Origin: Blastopirellula marina | Lineage (GTDB): Bacteria; Planctomycetota; Planctomycetia; Pirellulales; Pirellulaceae | Direction: 5' to 3' | Length of the DNA: 64,000 nucleotides | NCBI RefSeq assembly: GCF_002967765.1 | Contig: NZ_PUHY01000005.1 | Location: 124,001-188,000 of the forward strand | Part shown: positions 63,090 to 64,000 of the stretch, one piece after another | Numbering within the stretch: the first letter of the stretch is position 1 | Layout of the letters: each line of letters begins with the position of its first letter | The notes under the pieces: generated by a model | What the model saw: only the letters and a program-made list of their open reading frames with translations | What the model was told of the DNA's origin: nothing | Databases searched by the model: none | Position numbers and translations under genes: made by a program

Positions 63090-63602
63090 CTATTCCGTGT
63101 CGTCCACAACCACCGGCGTCAACTGTCGGGCCTGGAAAGCAAAGCCCATGGCAAACAATACCAGGAACAGAACGACCTCAATAGCCGGAGCAACGACAAA
63201 CGCGCCGACGATCGCTCCGGCACCTACCAAGCTCGATAACGCGATAATCGCCCAGTCCATTAATGCGGCTGCGAGTATCGCCCCGATAATGCCTCCGATC
63301 AACAACCACACGATTGGTGGGCTATTGGGTATTAGCGGCGGTCCGAATGAAAGTGCGAGGTAGCCGCCAGCGTAAAATCCTCCGAGAGCGAACGCGACAC
63401 GTTGAGCGACGACCGCCAGGAGTGCACCAATCAATCCCGCCACAAGTGCTACCGCCAAGCGAATCACCGCTGTTTGCTCAGCCAGAAACATCTCTGTCAG
63501 TTGCATGCCGATTAAGAAGCCAGCAATTCCGACGAATAGCCAATATAACTTTCGGCCGAAAAATAGCAGGATAGCCCCCAGGATCGCGTTGAGTATCGCC
63601 AT
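63090..63602 (-). CDS. Multi-helix membrane protein (DUF4203-like)
   Basis: A 170-residue protein with about seven membrane helices and glycine-rich packing (FVGIAGFLIGMQL, LAGLIGALLAVVAQRVAFALGG), ending in an acidic tail VVDDTE. Resembles DUF4203/TMEM198-like proteins. It precedes mtfA by 58 bases and may share a transcript. Confidence 0.72.
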   Translation of the reverse strand: MAILNAILGAILLFFGRKLYWLFVGIAGFLIGMQLTEMFLAEQTAVIRLAVALVAGLIGALLAVVAQRVAFALGGFYAGGYLALSFGPPLIPNSPPIVWLLIGGIIGAILAAALMDWAIIALSSLVGAGAIVGAFVVAPAIEVVLFLVLFAMGFAFQARQLTPVVVDDTE

Positions 63603-63777
63603 GGTTCAATTCTCCGAAGTGAATGAAGCCTTGTTTCTCGCCGGTGGGGATCGAACGACGATGGAAGATTGACTGTCAAAATATTCGTCACATCTGGCAA
63701 CTCGTCAAATTGTTGCAAAACGACGATCAGAGTCCATCGCGTTCGCACGTCGCGAATCGGACGGATTTCAAAACAAG

Positions 63778-63812
63778 AAGGCCAGGGCACGTTCAATCGA
63801 TGCCCTGGCCTT
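63778..63812 (-). terminator. Intrinsic terminator of the barrel-like protein gene
   Basis: AAGGCCAGGGCA (63778-63789) pairs with TGCCCTGGCCTT (63801-63812). The minus strand continues with CTTGTTTTG, U-rich. It lies 33 bases past the stop of the truncated gene. Confidence 0.85.
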
Positions 63813-63845
63813 TACCGATTCGATCAAAGCTGCAGACCCAAGTTG

Positions 63846-64000
63846 TTAGTAGTTATACGATAGCTGGAAATAACCACCGTGCAGGATCAAGTCGCCGTTG
63901 ACTTCAATGTCTTGCACGTCATTAACGCCACGTAGATCGTGGTATAGCTGATTCGAGGCCAGGGCTAATCCGCTGACTCCCATCGCTCGGTAACCGCCAC
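63846..64000 (-). CDS. C-terminal end of a BBP7-like outer-membrane barrel protein (partial)
   Basis: The minus strand is open from the window edge to TAA (63848-63846) and encodes 50 residues including GVSGLALASNQLYHDL and the terminal GGYFQLSYNY. The GLALA-type stretch and a final aromatic residue preceded by alternating residues fit the last strands of planctomycete outer-membrane beta-barrel proteins (BBP7 type). The start lies outside the window. Confidence 0.6.
   Translation of the reverse strand, partial: GGYRAMGVSGLALASNQLYHDLRGVNDVQDIEVNGDLILHGGYFQLSYNY

Noticed and set aside
63640-63670. GATCGAAC on the plus strand resembling a reverse-strand tRNA 3' end
   Set aside because: No 5-bp T stem, no CCA-adjacent acceptor stem and no anticodon arm.
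1-64000. CRISPR arrays, prophage or insertion sequences
   Set aside because: No regularly spaced direct repeats, cas genes, integrases, transposases or phage structural genes were found.

Overview
The window looks like a chromosomal segment of a planctomycete, most likely a member of the Pirellulaceae (Blastopirellula/Bremerella/Rhodopirellula type). The grounds are the gene content: Tat-exported Gfo/Idh/MocA oxidoreductase and metallophosphoesterases, a DUF1080 protein, a ceramidase-like protein, a PEP-CTERM protein, a C-terminal fragment resembling planctomycete barrel proteins, weak Shine-Dalgarno sites, many GTG/TTG starts and moderate GC. No rRNA, tRNA, CRISPR array, prophage or intact insertion sequence was found. 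The genes are mostly short monocistronic or 2-4 gene units on both strands, often separated by strong intrinsic terminators.

Layout. 1-5.2 kb: end of an unknown gene, a decayed DUF3592-like gene, glutamate decarboxylase, a secreted phosphoesterase and a ceramidase-like protein. 5.2-11.8 kb: small unknown genes, membrane proteins, an HExxH membrane protein, a GH62 arabinofuranosidase, and a sensor kinase/response regulator pair followed by a TPR protein. 11.8-18.4 kb: fatty acid desaturase, a gene split by an in-frame TGA, DUF1080 protein, DksA-type zinc protein, a His-tailed leucine-rich lipoprotein, phytanoyl-CoA dioxygenase and a coiled-coil protein. 18.4-29.5 kb: CBS protein, esterase, DUF3500 protein, LOG-family protein, a zeta-toxin remnant, a DUF2760-Hsp70-Hsp70 operon and an MFS transporter.

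29.5-41 kb: a helicase with an apparent DbpA-like RNA-binding N-terminus, Gfo/Idh/MocA, SGNH hydrolase, ribosomal protein S21, class II photolyase, SRPBCC-epimerase fusion and an isocitrate/isopropylmalate dehydrogenase. 41-47 kb: a polyphosphate/phosphohistidine-type locus (SixA, Ppx/GppA, CHAD), isochorismatase and HslVU. 47-52 kb: TsaE, ThiL, a DegP-like protease, a lipoprotein and a FabG-like reductase. 52-56.8 kb: a candidate non-coding RNA on the minus strand and a run of unknown genes. 56.8-64 kb: FliG, CheX-like protein, an operon of haloalkane-dehalogenase-like, CitG-like and PTPS-like genes, a PEP-CTERM protein, MtfA peptidase, a membrane protein and a truncated barrel-like protein.

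The most unusual items are: a 159-bp hairpin repeat present in two near-identical copies plus one internally deleted copy, each just upstream of a gene; the in-frame TGA that separates a signal peptide from its protein; the uncharacterised double-Hsp70 operon; the RNA-binding-domain/SF1 helicase fusion; and the structured minus-strand element at about 52.1-52.3 kb with its own strong terminator.
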